Shown here in pieces: positions 1-8,533 of a stretch of DNA of 39,661 bases. The notes below the pieces were generated by a model. It worked only from the letters and a program-made list of their open reading frames with translations, had not been told where the DNA came from and did no database searches. A program made the translations under genes and the position numbers. Every line of letters begins with the position of its first letter. Within the stretch, counting starts at the first letter, position 1. The DNA comes from a bacterium (GTDB lineage Bacteria; Patescibacteriota; Minisyncoccia; JAHIHE01; JAGLIN01): contig DAOWDU010000056.1 of assembly GCA_030638825.1 (NCBI GenBank), positions 1-39,661 of the forward strand, written 5' to 3'.

Positions 1-1
1 A

Positions 2-955
2 ACTACAAACAATGTCTCAAATATCGCTTTGCCTGAAACCTGCAAACAGTTGACCTATACTAACTTTAAAAACAATCCGTCAACTATTTCAGATACCAAC
101 ACTATTAACTTAGTATCGCACAGAGGAACATTTTTATTAAAAAGCGATGGGGGATCCTCTCTTCCCACCTGCGCTTCACAATCAGGCGATTGTTGCGACC
201 CGCTCCAATTCTGCCAAGGAGGCTCTTCTGTTGGTTCGTCTGATTGTCCCAATGTCTGCTGTGTTGGAGGAACTTGTAAAGATGTTGCTCCCGCTACTAC
301 TTGCCAAAGCGAAGGCTATCAATGTTGCGCTATTTGTTATACAAAAGCTTATCCAGAATATAATGGCAATTGTTCTGGGCAAAAATGCTGCGCAGTTTGT
401 TCTGTGTCAACCATTGTAGACCTAATCGCTCCGACCGTTCCCGCTAATTTGGAAGCTACTGGATTTATGATAACTCCAAAAATTGGTTTAAAGTGGATTT
501 TCTCCACAGACAATATAGGAGTAGCGGGGTATAGAATTTATAGAGACGGGGTTGAAATCGCGACAACAGGTCGTACTTATTATGAGGATCACGATATTTC
601 TTTTAACATAACTTATACTTATACAGTGAGCGCGTACGATGCGGCAGGAAACGAATCGGCTCAATCAAATTCTGCTTCCGCTATGAGTGTTCCTCTTGGT
701 GTTGAGTTTAAAAAGGGCGTTTCAGTTTCAAATCTCACGGAACTTGTTGGGAACCTTTTAACTTGGGTATTGTCAATAGCAGGTTCGCTGGCTCTTCTTG
801 TAATTATTTTCGGAGGAGTTATGTATATGGGATCTATCGGAGATGAACAAAAAATTATAAAAGCAAAAAAGATTGTTTACTGGGCCGTGGGCGGACTTCT
901 TTTGATTCTCGTCGCATATTCAGCAGCATTGGTGTTGGAAAAGATTCTGAATTAA
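2..955 (+). CDS. Left-truncated surface protein: Cys-rich region, fibronectin III domain, T4SS-pilin-like two-helix C-terminus
   Basis: The frame is open to the left edge, so the N-terminus is missing; the TTG at 29 is only the first possible start codon inside the window and is probably not the true start. The first ~130 visible residues are rich in paired cysteines (CCD, CC, CAICY), which suggests an extracytoplasmic disulphide-bonded region. A fibronectin type III domain follows at about residues 134-220 (APTVPANLEA... YRIYRDG... YTVSAYDAAGNES). The last ~75 residues hold two hydrophobic helices around a GGVMYMGSIGDEQKI loop, the layout of the TrbC/VirB2-like 'T4SS pilin' family common in CPR genomes. 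I infer an envelope protein whose C-terminus is anchored by or forms that two-helix module. Whether it belongs to the pilus or to a secretion channel is unknown. It is followed after 30 bp by the response regulator. Confidence 0.75.
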   Translation, partial: TTNNVSNIALPETCKQLTYTNFKNNPSTISDTNTINLVSHRGTFLLKSDGGSSLPTCASQSGDCCDPLQFCQGGSSVGSSDCPNVCCVGGTCKDVAPATTCQSEGYQCCAICYTKAYPEYNGNCSGQKCCAVCSVSTIVDLIAPTVPANLEATGFMITPKIGLKWIFSTDNIGVAGYRIYRDGVEIATTGRTYYEDHDISFNITYTYTVSAYDAAGNESAQSNSASAMSVPLGVEFKKGVSVSNLTELVGNLLTWVLSIAGSLALLVIIFGGVMYMGSIGDEQKIIKAKKIVYWAVGGLLLILVAYSAALVLEKILN

Positions 956-985
956 GTTTGTAATTTTAATCATTAAAAAAATAAT

Positions 986-1369
986 ATGAATTCAAGCAAA
1001 AATAGAAAGATACTTGTGATAGAGGACGAAGCTACTCTGCAAAGAGCTCTCAACGAAGTTTTATCAAAAGAGGGTTATGAAGTTGTATCCGCGCTGGATG
1101 GATTAAAGGGGCTGGAACTTGTTCAAAGAGAAAATCCTGATTTAATTCTTCTGGATATAATTTTACCAAAAATGGACGGATTTGAAGTTTTGAAAAAAAT
1201 AAAGGAAAATGGTGAAATTTCTAAAATCCCGATTATTATCTTAACTAATCTTAGCGATGTGAATGACATTCAAAAAGCGTTAGACTTGGGCGCGACCACT
1301 TATTTAGTTAAGGCGGATTTTCACATAGAAGATGTTTTGAAGAAAATAGAAAAAGTGCTGAGCATATAA
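986..1369 (+). CDS. CheY-like single-domain response regulator
   Basis: A 127-residue protein made of a receiver domain alone, with no output domain. All key residues are present: acidic pair E13/D14, phosphoacceptor D57 (in LILLDIILPKMDG), switch T87 (in IIILTN) and K109 (in YLVKA). It should accept phosphate from a histidine kinase, but none is in the window. It sits directly upstream of pilB, so a role in controlling pilus function (as PilG/PilH-type regulators do elsewhere) is a reasonable inference, not shown by the sequence. Its stop codon lies inside the first unit of the 8-bp repeat array that precedes pilB. Confidence 0.9.
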   Translation: MNSSKNRKILVIEDEATLQRALNEVLSKEGYEVVSALDGLKGLELVQRENPDLILLDIILPKMDGFEVLKKIKENGEISKIPIIILTNLSDVNDIQKALDLGATTYLVKADFHIEDVLKKIEKVLSI

Positions 1370-1513
1370 ACATATAAACATATAAACATATAAACAAGCT
1401 GTGCAATAAAAAATTCAACTCAAGAACAGAGATTGATGATTTCTTTTTTATTTTTTACTAAAATCTTTATTCTAAAATTTGTTTAAATGCTTAAATGTTT
1501 ATATGTTAAAATG
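1363..1513. repeat. Inverted octamer-array element, copy 1 (upstream of pilB)
   Basis: Left arm: four tandem copies of CATATAAA (1363-1394). Right arm: four degenerate copies of the reverse complement TTTATATG (1482-1513: TTTAAATG, CTTAAATG, TTTATATG, TTAAAATG). The ~87-bp core is clearly related to that of the second copy at 12303-12484. Arms and core can fold into one long AT-rich hairpin. The last right-arm unit contains TAAAAT, which could be the -10 box for a leaderless pilB transcript starting near 1519; no good -35 is visible. Confidence 0.8.
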
Positions 1514-1518
1514 ACACT

Positions 1519-3315
1519 ATGCAAGTTGAAAATCAACAACTAAAATTATTTTTACTTGACTTCGGGCTTATTTCGAAGAAGGATGTTAATGACGCGCTGA
1601 AAGAAGCTCAAAAAAGCGACGAAGATCTGGAAAAAATAATTTTGAAAAGAAAATTGATTTCTCAGGAAGAATTGAATAAACTAAAAGCTTATATTCTGGG
1701 AATACCATTTATTGAGCTTAAAGATAGTGAAATTGATCCAGAAGTTTTGAAAATAATTCCAGAGTCAATGGCCAGGCAGTATAACGCAGTCGCCTTTGAT
1801 AAAAAGGGAAATCAACTGAAGGTTGCGATGTTAGATCCGAACGATCTTCAGTTCCTGGATTTTATCGGCAAAAAGACTGGTTTAAAAATCATTCCTTGTT
1901 TTACCTGCAAGGATAGCATAAAAAAAGCGTTGCAGTTTTTTCAGAAAAGCTTAAAGGCGGAATTCGGCGACATTGTCAAAGAAGTCGGCGGCGTTAAAGA
2001 AGATGCTGAAATTGATGAGAAATTGATCATAAAATCAGGAGAAGACAACAAGGAGAAAGGGGTTGATCTAAAAAAAGCGGCGGAGGATTTGCCCGTTGTG
2101 AAAATCGTAGACACCTTGCTTAAACACGCAATTCTGCAAAGCGCTAGCGATATTCATATTGAACCAGAAGAAAAGGATGTTGTTATTAGGTACAGAATAG
2201 ACGGTGTTTTGCGGGATGCGATGACGCTTCCTAAAATTATTTTACCTGGAATTGTCGCTAGAATAAAAATTCTCTCCAATCTTAAAATAGACGAACATCG
2301 TTTGCCTCAAGACGGTCGGTTTAAAGTTGAAACCTCTGATTACAAGATTGCTTTTCGGGTTTCTATTATCCCTGTTTTTGACGGCGAGAAAATTGTGATG
2401 CGTCTTCTTAATGAATCTTCTGGCGTTTTGACTTTAGAGCAAATAGGATTTTATGGCCGGGATTTAAAAATTATTCAAAACGAAGTTAAAAAACCAAATG
2501 GGATGATCCTTGTTGTGGGACCGACTGGGTCGGGAAAAACAACTACGCTCTATACTATTTTGGGAATCCTGAATGTTCCAGAAGTTAACATCAGCACTTT
2601 GGAAGATCCTGTGGAATACAGGATGCCAAGAATTAATCAATCGCAAATCAACACAAAAATAAATTTTACTTTTGCTTCTGGCTTGAGAGCGCTTTTGCGT
2701 CAAGACCCCGATATTATTATGGTTGGTGAAATCAGAGATGGCGAGACAGCCGAACTCGCTGTCCATGCTGCTTTAACTGGACATCTGGTTCTTTCTACTT
2801 TGCATACAAACAGCGCGGCGGGAACTTTGCCGAGAATTACTGATATGGGAATAGAACCGTTCTTAATCGCTTCTACCGCAAATATCATCATATCTCAAAG
2901 GTTAGTTCGCAAAATTTGTCCCGAATGCAAAAAGAAATATGTTTTAGATGAAAATACTTATAATGGTATTGCGCAGAATTTTGATGTTGATTCGGTCGCG
3001 GAATTATTCAAAAGAGAAAAGATAGTAAAAAAAGAATACGCAAGCAGTAAAGAGATGTGGCTTAATCTTAAATTTTCCAAAGGAGTCGGTTGTGATAAAT
3101 GCAGAAAAGAGGGCTATAAGGGAAGGATTGGAATTTTTGAAGTTTTGGAAATAACTGACAAAATAGCGAAATTAATAAACAGCGGAGCAACCAGCGCGGA
3201 AATAGAAGAAGGAGGAATAAAAGAAGGGATGACGACTATGTTAGAAGACGGACTTATCAAAGCGGCGCAAGGAATTACGACAATAGAAGAAGTGATGAGA
3301 GTGACGAAAGAATAA
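1519..3315 (+). CDS. pilB: Type IV pilus assembly ATPase PilB (GspE family)
   Basis: A 598-residue hexameric ATPase that powers pilus extension on the cytoplasmic face of the inner membrane. The N-terminal ~150 residues match the MshEN/GspE N-terminal domain. Walker A is GPTGSGKT at 334-341. The Asp box and Walker B follow (LRALLRQDPDIIMVGEIRD), then the His box (LTGHLVLSTLHTN). The zinc-binding tetracysteine motif is intact: C467-x2-C470 and C525-x2-C528. Length is normal for the family. No Shine-Dalgarno is visible: the start ATG lies five bases after the octamer array. PilC follows after 9 bp, so they are one operon. The retraction ATPase PilT is not in the window. Confidence 0.96.
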   Translation: MQVENQQLKLFLLDFGLISKKDVNDALKEAQKSDEDLEKIILKRKLISQEELNKLKAYILGIPFIELKDSEIDPEVLKIIPESMARQYNAVAFDKKGNQLKVAMLDPNDLQFLDFIGKKTGLKIIPCFTCKDSIKKALQFFQKSLKAEFGDIVKEVGGVKEDAEIDEKLIIKSGEDNKEKGVDLKKAAEDLPVVKIVDTLLKHAILQSASDIHIEPEEKDVVIRYRIDGVLRDAMTLPKIILPGIVARIKILSNLKIDEHRLPQDGRFKVETSDYKIAFRVSIIPVFDGEKIVMRLLNESSGVLTLEQIGFYGRDLKIIQNEVKKPNGMILVVGPTGSGKTTTLYTILGILNVPEVNISTLEDPVEYRMPRINQSQINTKINFTFASGLRALLRQDPDIIMVGEIRDGETAELAVHAALTGHLVLSTLHTNSAAGTLPRITDMGIEPFLIASTANIIISQRLVRKICPECKKKYVLDENTYNGIAQNFDVDSVAELFKREKIVKKEYASSKEMWLNLKFSKGVGCDKCRKEGYKGRIGIFEVLEITDKIAKLINSGATSAEIEEGGIKEGMTTMLEDGLIKAAQGITTIEEVMRVTKE

Positions 3316-3324
3316 ATTAAATTT

Positions 3325-4533
3325 ATGCAATTTTCTTACAAAGCAAAAGATTCAAACGGAAATGTTAAAAGCGGAAAGATTGACGCTAAAAATAAAAACG
3401 AGCTAGAAAGAAAGCTTGGCAATTTAGGGTTGTCTGTTATTTTTTCCAAAGAGGAAAAGGACAAGAAATCGGTAATAGAAATATCAAAAATTTTAAAAAG
3501 AGTGAGCGTCGTAGATAAGATGCTTTTTACGCGGCACTTGGGAGTTATGTTGAAAGCTGGTCTGCCCTTTTCCAGATCAATCGCGGTTTTAGCTGAGCAG
3601 ACAAGCAATGCGTATTTTATAGAAATTCTGCAATCAATTCAGGAAGATATTCAGAAAGGAAATTCTCTGGCTGACAGTTTGTCAAAATATCCTAAAGTTT
3701 TTGATAATTTATTTGTTAGTATGATCAGGGTTGGAGAGATGGGAGGAAATTTGGAGGAGGTGCTAAATATTCTTTATATCCAGTTAAAGAAAGAGCACGA
3801 ATTATCTTCCAGAATAAAAGGAGCGATGATGTATCCCGCAGTCATAATTTTTGCGATGACTGTCATTGGCACCTTAATGATGATCTTTGTTGTGCCGTCT
3901 CTTCTTAATATTTTTACGGAGATGGAAGTTGAGCTTCCGCTCTCAACTCAAATAATCGTGTTTATCAGCGACGCCTTAAAAAATCACGGAGTCTTTGTTT
4001 TTTTAGGATTGATTATTTCAGCGGTCTCGTTTTTTAAAATCGTTAAAACTCCAAAAGGAAAAAAAGGCTTTGATTATTTTCTATTGCGCTTGCCGACGAT
4101 AAATGGAATAATCGGCAAAGTTAATATGGCGAGATTTTCAAGAACTCTCAGCTCTATGATTGCCAGCGGCATTTCAATTGTGGAGGCGCTGAAAATTATT
4201 TCTGGCACTTTGGGAAATACTTATTATCAGGAATCAGTGCAAGACGCTTGCCAGCATATTCAAAAAGGGATAGAACTAAGCGAGGTAATCGGCAAATATG
4301 ATAATCTCTATCAGCCGCTAATGATTCATATGATTGAAGTCGGCGAAGAAACTGGAACTTTGGAGGAAACTTTAAAACAGGTCGCTGAATTTTACGAGGA
4401 TGAAATTGAGCAAATTACTTCTAATTTGTCTTCTATTATTGAACCAATCCTAATGCTCGTCATCGGCGGAGCAGTAGGATTTTTTGCCATCTCTATGATC
4501 CAGCCGATGTATGGGATTATGGAATATATGTGA
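3325..4533 (+). CDS. pilC: Type IV pilus inner-membrane platform protein PilC (GspF family)
   Basis: A 402-residue polytopic membrane protein on which the PilB motor acts. The two GspF repeats are visible: one at about 65-190 (FTRHLGVMLKAGLPFSRSIAVLAEQ) and one at about 265-395 (MARFSRTLSSMIASGISIVEALKIISG). Three hydrophobic segments are present at about 168-190, 215-236 and 372-396. Each repeat has the conserved MIxVGExxG signature (MIRVGEMGG and MIEVGEETG). It is translated from an ATG 9 bp after pilB and ends in TGA, which shows that TGA is a stop codon in this organism. Confidence 0.95.
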   Translation: MQFSYKAKDSNGNVKSGKIDAKNKNELERKLGNLGLSVIFSKEEKDKKSVIEISKILKRVSVVDKMLFTRHLGVMLKAGLPFSRSIAVLAEQTSNAYFIEILQSIQEDIQKGNSLADSLSKYPKVFDNLFVSMIRVGEMGGNLEEVLNILYIQLKKEHELSSRIKGAMMYPAVIIFAMTVIGTLMMIFVVPSLLNIFTEMEVELPLSTQIIVFISDALKNHGVFVFLGLIISAVSFFKIVKTPKGKKGFDYFLLRLPTINGIIGKVNMARFSRTLSSMIASGISIVEALKIISGTLGNTYYQESVQDACQHIQKGIELSEVIGKYDNLYQPLMIHMIEVGEETGTLEETLKQVAEFYEDEIEQITSNLSSIIEPILMLVIGGAVGFFAISMIQPMYGIMEYM

Positions 4534-4566
4534 TTTAAAATTTTATTTTATGGAAAAAGACAAAAT

Positions 4567-4595
4567 TTGACATTTTCAAAAGTTTAAGATACACC
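4567..4595 (+). promoter_or_regulatory. Candidate promoter TTGACA-N17-TACACC before the ATPase remnant
   Basis: A perfect -35 at 4567-4572 and a weak -10 at 4590-4595. The same arrangement (TTGACA, 17 bp, TACACT) precedes the intact ATPase at 5963. Two related 16-18-bp stretches starting AAAAGTTTAAG (near 4578 and 4618) follow. This is probably the old promoter of the degraded ATPase gene. Confidence 0.4.
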
Positions 4596-4634
4596 TGAAA
4601 ATAATAGATAAATCATTAAAAGTTTAAGGTGTGA

Positions 4635-4949
4635 TTGAAATATTCAAGTTTTGATTATGGCTTGAGCGGACATTTGGAAAATATTATTTATCTTCACTAT
4701 CGTTCGCTGGGATATAAAATTTATGTTGGCAGGATGGGCAAAGTGGAAATTGATTTTATTATTGAAAAAGGGAAAGAAAAAAAGTATATTCAAGCGGCTT
4801 ATTCTTTGTCAAGCAAGAAGGTTATTGAAAGAGAATTTGGCAATTTGGAAAAAGCGCGCGACGCTTATGAAAAAATAGTAATTAGTTTGGATGATATTTC
4901 TTTGGGAAACAGAAATGGCATAAAGCACCTGCGGGCATGGGAAATATAA
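4635..4949 (+). pseudogene. C-terminal remnant of a DUF4143-type AAA ATPase
   Basis: The 104-residue frame starts right after an in-frame stop and has only a TTG start. Its sequence (SGHLENIIYLHYRSLGYKIY, then GKVEIDFIIE, then a C-terminal NGIKHLRAW) matches the C-terminal nuclease-fold half of AAA_14/DUF4143 ATPases. The Walker A and B half is missing. A TTGACA promoter-like sequence lies about 60 bp upstream. I read this as an internally deleted gene of the same broad family as the intact one at 5963, though not a recent copy of it. It may still be expressed as a short protein, but it could not hydrolyse ATP. Confidence 0.7.
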
Positions 4950-4985
4950 AATTTTAGAATTTTTTAAATCACTAAAAACAAAAAC

Positions 4986-5918
4986 ATGAAAAAAGAATCT
5001 TTACAAATCACAACAGTCAAAACGCTTTTAGCGATTTTATTATTTGTGGGAATGGGAACGATTATTATTAGAGGGGGGTATATTATTTGGGAGTATTCTA
5101 AAAATGGAGAAAATAATAAAATGACAAAACCAATTGTTCAGGAAACTGAAAATTACTATGACGTTTTGGAAAAGAAATGCGGTAGCGATAATTGTTGCGT
5201 GTTTTCTCTAAAAACAATGAGAGAGAATAATTACAAAGAAGCTGATAAAAACGGAAAATGTCCAGAAGGTTTTAATAGAGATATGATGGCATGTATAACT
5301 TCTTATCATTGGTGCGTACCGATGGAAGAAATTGGATGGGAAAGTTGCGATAAAGATAATGATTGCGAAGTTCGCTTTTCGCATTGCGATTGCCGATATC
5401 ATTGTGTAAATAAAAACATAGAAGCAGATGATTGTGCGGTTGAATGTGATGAAACTGGACCAATAATTTCTGAATGTATTTGCGAGAATAATAAATGTGT
5501 TGAAAAAAAATCCAACATTTCCAATTGGCAGACTTATCAACATGAAATAACTGGAGTAAAACTTCAACATCCAAGAGATTGGCAAGTGGCGCAGGACCAA
5601 TCTGAAAATTATATGATTTTTAATAAATTTTATTTGCGTAGAGATTCTCAAGAGATAGAAATTTTAAAAACTTCTAGTCTTTCTCCAGAAACAATGGATA
5701 TGAAATCGATAGGAACACACAAAGTTTTAGTTGATGGATATGCATCAAATATAGAATTGTTTCAAGGAAAATTTGATAACAATAAGGATAAATATTATTT
5801 AAGAGTTTTTATTTCTGAAAAAAATATTTGTTATCATGCGGAAACTGATAAAGATAATTTAGAAGAATTATCATTAATATTTAATCAGATTCTCTCTACT
5901 TTCAAATTCATAGACTAA
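4986..5918 (+). CDS. Membrane-anchored Cys-rich protein with PsbP-like C-terminal domain (paralogue 1)
   Basis: 310 residues. A single N-terminal membrane segment (about 10-32, VKTLLAILLFVGMGTIIIRGG) is followed by an extracytoplasmic part. Residues ~55-175 hold many paired cysteines (CGSDNCC, ESCDKDNDCEV, CDCRYHC, ECICENNKC), likely disulphide-bonded. The C-terminal ~130 residues start with SNWQTYQHEITGVKLQHPRDW, a motif (W-x-TY... G... YP-x-W) seen in PsbP-like lipoprotein domains, and end LSTFKFID. The gene at 7251 shares the same N-terminal helix, cysteine style and ending, so the two are paralogues; a third starts at 39274. Function unknown; an envelope role associated with pili is only an inference from position. 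Confidence 0.75.
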   Translation: MKKESLQITTVKTLLAILLFVGMGTIIIRGGYIIWEYSKNGENNKMTKPIVQETENYYDVLEKKCGSDNCCVFSLKTMRENNYKEADKNGKCPEGFNRDMMACITSYHWCVPMEEIGWESCDKDNDCEVRFSHCDCRYHCVNKNIEADDCAVECDETGPIISECICENNKCVEKKSNISNWQTYQHEITGVKLQHPRDWQVAQDQSENYMIFNKFYLRRDSQEIEILKTSSLSPETMDMKSIGTHKVLVDGYASNIELFQGKFDNNKDKYYLRVFISEKNICYHAETDKDNLEELSLIFNQILSTFKFID

Positions 5919-5927
5919 AGTTTGCCA

Positions 5928-5956
5928 TTGACAAAAAATCAAATATAATATACACT
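5928..5956 (+). promoter_or_regulatory. Promoter for the AAA_14 ATPase, apparently leaderless
   Basis: TTGACA at 5928-5933, 17-bp spacer, TACACT at 5951-5956. The ATG at 5963 is six bases beyond the -10, so the predicted transcription start is the start codon itself. No Shine-Dalgarno sequence is present. Confidence 0.55.
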
Positions 5957-5962
5957 TTAGAT

Positions 5963-7192
5963 ATGCAAGGTAAAAATAAAGTATTGTTTAGATATTTAGA
6001 TAAGGAAGTTGCTTCTGTTATTAAGAAAAAGCAATCCTGTCTTATTTTAGGACCAAGGCAGGTTGGTAAAACCACTTTGGTTGATTTTTGTTTACGAAAA
6101 GAAAAAAATGTGATCAGGTTTCCTTTGCAAAATCCCAGTGTTAGAATAAAGTTGGAATCTGACCCAGGACTGCTTGTTAGAACCGTAGAAGCTGAAAAAA
6201 CTAAACCCATTGTATTCATTGATGAAGCGCAGAAAGTTCCGGAAGTCTTTGACGCGGCGCAATATTTAATTGACAATAAAAAGGCGCAATTTATTTTAAC
6301 AGGCTCTTCAGCAAGAAAATTAAAAAAAGCGGGCGTTAATTTGCTTCCAGGAAGAGTAAGGCATTTTTATTTAGATCCTTTTTTATGGGGAGAAATGGGG
6401 CTTGTTAAAGAAAATTATATTAGTTCGTTTAAAATAAAAAATATCAACAAAAATAAAATATATTCTTTTGAGGAATCTTTGATTTACGGCTCGCTTCCTC
6501 AAATAATTACAGAGCCACAAAAGGAGAGAGAAAGTCTGTTGCGGTCATATTCAGAAATTTATTTAGAAGAAGAAATTAGGGCAGAAGCGTTAAGCAGAAA
6601 AATTGGAGCATTCTCCAGATTTTTGGAATTAGCGGCGTTGGAATCAGGAACCTCCCCGAATTTTTCAAAATTATCCCAGCAGTCCGGCGTGAGCCAGCCA
6701 GCCATTAAAGAGTTTTATAATATTTTAGAAGACACTTTGGTTGCTGAGCGCGTGGATCCATTTTTAAAAAATGCTCGCAAGCGAATTATGTCTTCGTCCC
6801 GTTATTATTTTTTTGACTTAGGAGTTAGAAATGCTTTAGCAAGGTTGCCATTAGAAAAAAGGTTGATCAATGCCCAAAAAGGAATCCTTTTTGAAAATGC
6901 TATTATGTTAGAAATTATTAGAAGGACAAGGGCTTTAAATAAAAATTATAAAATAAATTATTGGCGGACGCAGGCAGGCGCCGAAGTTGATTGTATTATA
7001 GATATGGGCGATAAAGTTATTCCGATAGAGATTAAAGCGTCTAAAAGTATTTCTTTAGGCAAACTTAAAGGATTAAAAATCTTTTTAAGCGATTATAAGG
7101 ATATAGCTAAGCAGGGATATGTGATCACGATGGGAGAAAGAAAAGAAAAATTAGCTGATAATATAACAGCAATACCTTGGTTTTGTTTGTAG
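5963..7192 (+). CDS. AAA_14 / DUF4143 family ATPase
   Basis: 409 residues, the usual length for the family. Walker A is GPRQVGKT at 30-37; Walker B is VFIDEAQKVPE with D87/E88; a sensor-like FILTGSSARKLKK follows, then the GRVRHFYLDPF motif. A winged-helix-like middle (about 230-260, SKLSQQSGVSQPAIKEFYNIL) leads into the DUF4143 part, which has a PD-(D/E)xK-like signature: E341-V-D343 and E356-I-K358. The family is widespread in bacteria and archaea and often mobile; its function is not well established. Here it splits the two paralogues at 4986 and 7251, has its own promoter, and so behaves like an inserted single-gene module. Confidence 0.9.
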   Translation: MQGKNKVLFRYLDKEVASVIKKKQSCLILGPRQVGKTTLVDFCLRKEKNVIRFPLQNPSVRIKLESDPGLLVRTVEAEKTKPIVFIDEAQKVPEVFDAAQYLIDNKKAQFILTGSSARKLKKAGVNLLPGRVRHFYLDPFLWGEMGLVKENYISSFKIKNINKNKIYSFEESLIYGSLPQIITEPQKERESLLRSYSEIYLEEEIRAEALSRKIGAFSRFLELAALESGTSPNFSKLSQQSGVSQPAIKEFYNILEDTLVAERVDPFLKNARKRIMSSSRYYFFDLGVRNALARLPLEKRLINAQKGILFENAIMLEIIRRTRALNKNYKINYWRTQAGAEVDCIIDMGDKVIPIEIKASKSISLGKLKGLKIFLSDYKDIAKQGYVITMGERKEKLADNITAIPWFCL

Positions 7193-7194
7193 AT

Positions 7195-7219
7195 TATAAT
7201 GGCAATATTATAGTTTTTT
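7195..7219 (+). terminator. Weak terminator-like hairpin after the AAA_14 ATPase
   Basis: TATAAT (7195-7200), loop GGCAAT, ATTATA (7207-7212), then G and six T. The stem is all A-T, so termination would be weak; it may be chance in AT-rich DNA. Confidence 0.3.
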
Positions 7220-7250
7220 AAATATTTTTAACTTTTTTAAACTCAAATTT

Positions 7251-8453
7251 ATGAAAAATCAAAATAAAGAATCTTTACAAACTACAATAATCAAAACTTT
7301 TTTAGCGGTTTTATTATTTGCAGGAATAGGAACGATTATAATCGGCGGGGGATATATTATTGGGGAGTATAGTAAAACGCAAAATAGTAATAATAAAATC
7401 ATAAAGGAATTGCCTGATGAATGGGGGGTTTGCAATCAAAATTCTGATTGTGTTGGAATTAGATTGGGTTGTGCTTGCTATATAGAAAATGCAATTAATA
7501 AAGTTTATCTAAACGCTTGGACAGATATTTTACAAGAAAAATGTGGTGATAATTGTATGATTGATTTAAGGCTTCGGCTTCCCTCTGATAATATAATTGA
7601 TAAAGCTGTTTGTGAAAATAACAGATGTGAGCTTAGGCAGAAAAAAGAAATTGCTTGTACTCAAAATGCTGCTTTAGATTTTCTTGATGATAAACAGAGC
7701 GACGATCCTTGCGATAGATCATGCGAATTTGACAGCGACTGCAAATTAGAATGTGGCTGCGAATGCATTTCAAAAGACGAGAAGTGTATATATACAGGAC
7801 TTGAATGTGAACGACCTAATCCCGATTATGACTGCCAGTGCGTTAATCAAAATTGTAAATATAATTATATAGGAACTGACACTGACACTTCCAACTGGCA
7901 GACTTATCGGAATGAGGAGTTTGGGTTTGAGTTTCAGTATCCTGCAGAGTTTGGAGAAGTTGCCTTTGAGATAACTCCTGAAATAAGTCTTCCTGTAGAA
8001 GGAGAGAAGGTTGGAATGAAGATGGAGGGGACTTTTTCTGAGTCAGGCATGGTGTTTGGCGGAAAAACAACTACTTATAATGATGTTTCTAGGCAAATTA
8101 CTAAAATTAATTTTAAAGAATATATTAAAAATGACGAAGGTTATTTTTTTGGCTTTAATCGTTATCAAAATGAATTATATGGAGAAATGACACCAAAAAA
8201 GATTATAAATAATAATGTCTTATTGGTGGATTGTGAAAGTTTTACAAAACGATGTCTTATTGTTGATACATACATGTCAAGAACAATAAATGAAGATTTA
8301 GAAAACTCAATAGCAGGTTTAATCAATTTGAGAAAAGGTGAATTCAAAGGTTTAATGATATTGGCAAATAATAGATATAATAATAAGCATTATGAATATA
8401 TAAGCGAAGACGAATTTATCAAAATTCTCTCCTCGTTTAAATTCATAGACTAA
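7251..8453 (+). CDS. Membrane-anchored Cys-rich protein with PsbP-like C-terminal domain (paralogue 2)
   Basis: 400 residues. The N-terminus (KESLQTTIIKTFLAVLLFAG) is nearly the same as that of the gene at 4986. One membrane helix is followed by a longer cysteine-rich region at about 60-210 (CVGIRLGCAC, CGDNC, CDRSCEFDSDCKLECGCEC, CQCVNQNC). The C-terminal domain begins SNWQTYRNEEFGFEFQYPAEF and ends ILSSFKFID, as in its paralogue. It probably arose by tandem duplication, later separated by the AAA_14 gene. It lies just before the pseudopilin operon. Function unknown. Confidence 0.75.
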   Translation: MKNQNKESLQTTIIKTFLAVLLFAGIGTIIIGGGYIIGEYSKTQNSNNKIIKELPDEWGVCNQNSDCVGIRLGCACYIENAINKVYLNAWTDILQEKCGDNCMIDLRLRLPSDNIIDKAVCENNRCELRQKKEIACTQNAALDFLDDKQSDDPCDRSCEFDSDCKLECGCECISKDEKCIYTGLECERPNPDYDCQCVNQNCKYNYIGTDTDTSNWQTYRNEEFGFEFQYPAEFGEVAFEITPEISLPVEGEKVGMKMEGTFSESGMVFGGKTTTYNDVSRQITKINFKEYIKNDEGYFFGFNRYQNELYGEMTPKKIINNNVLLVDCESFTKRCLIVDTYMSRTINEDLENSIAGLINLRKGEFKGLMILANNRYNNKHYEYISEDEFIKILSSFKFID

Positions 8454-8458
8454 AAAAA

Positions 8459-8487
8459 TTGTCTAAATATAAAAATATTGTTATAAT
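8459..8487 (+). promoter_or_regulatory. Promoter of the pseudopilin operon
   Basis: TTGTCT at 8459-8464, 17-bp spacer, perfect TATAAT at 8482-8487. It begins just after the stop of the preceding gene and drives the four-gene pseudopilin block, leaving a leader of about 40 nt. Confidence 0.6.
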
Positions 8488-8533
8488 ATAAAAAGACAGA
8501 AAAGTCAAACTAAAAACGAAAAATAAAAATAAA

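Noticed and set aside
5208-5651. Minus-strand 147-residue frame opposite the gene at 4986
   Set aside because: Low-complexity hydrophobic translation of the opposite strand of a good gene; no start signal or domain.
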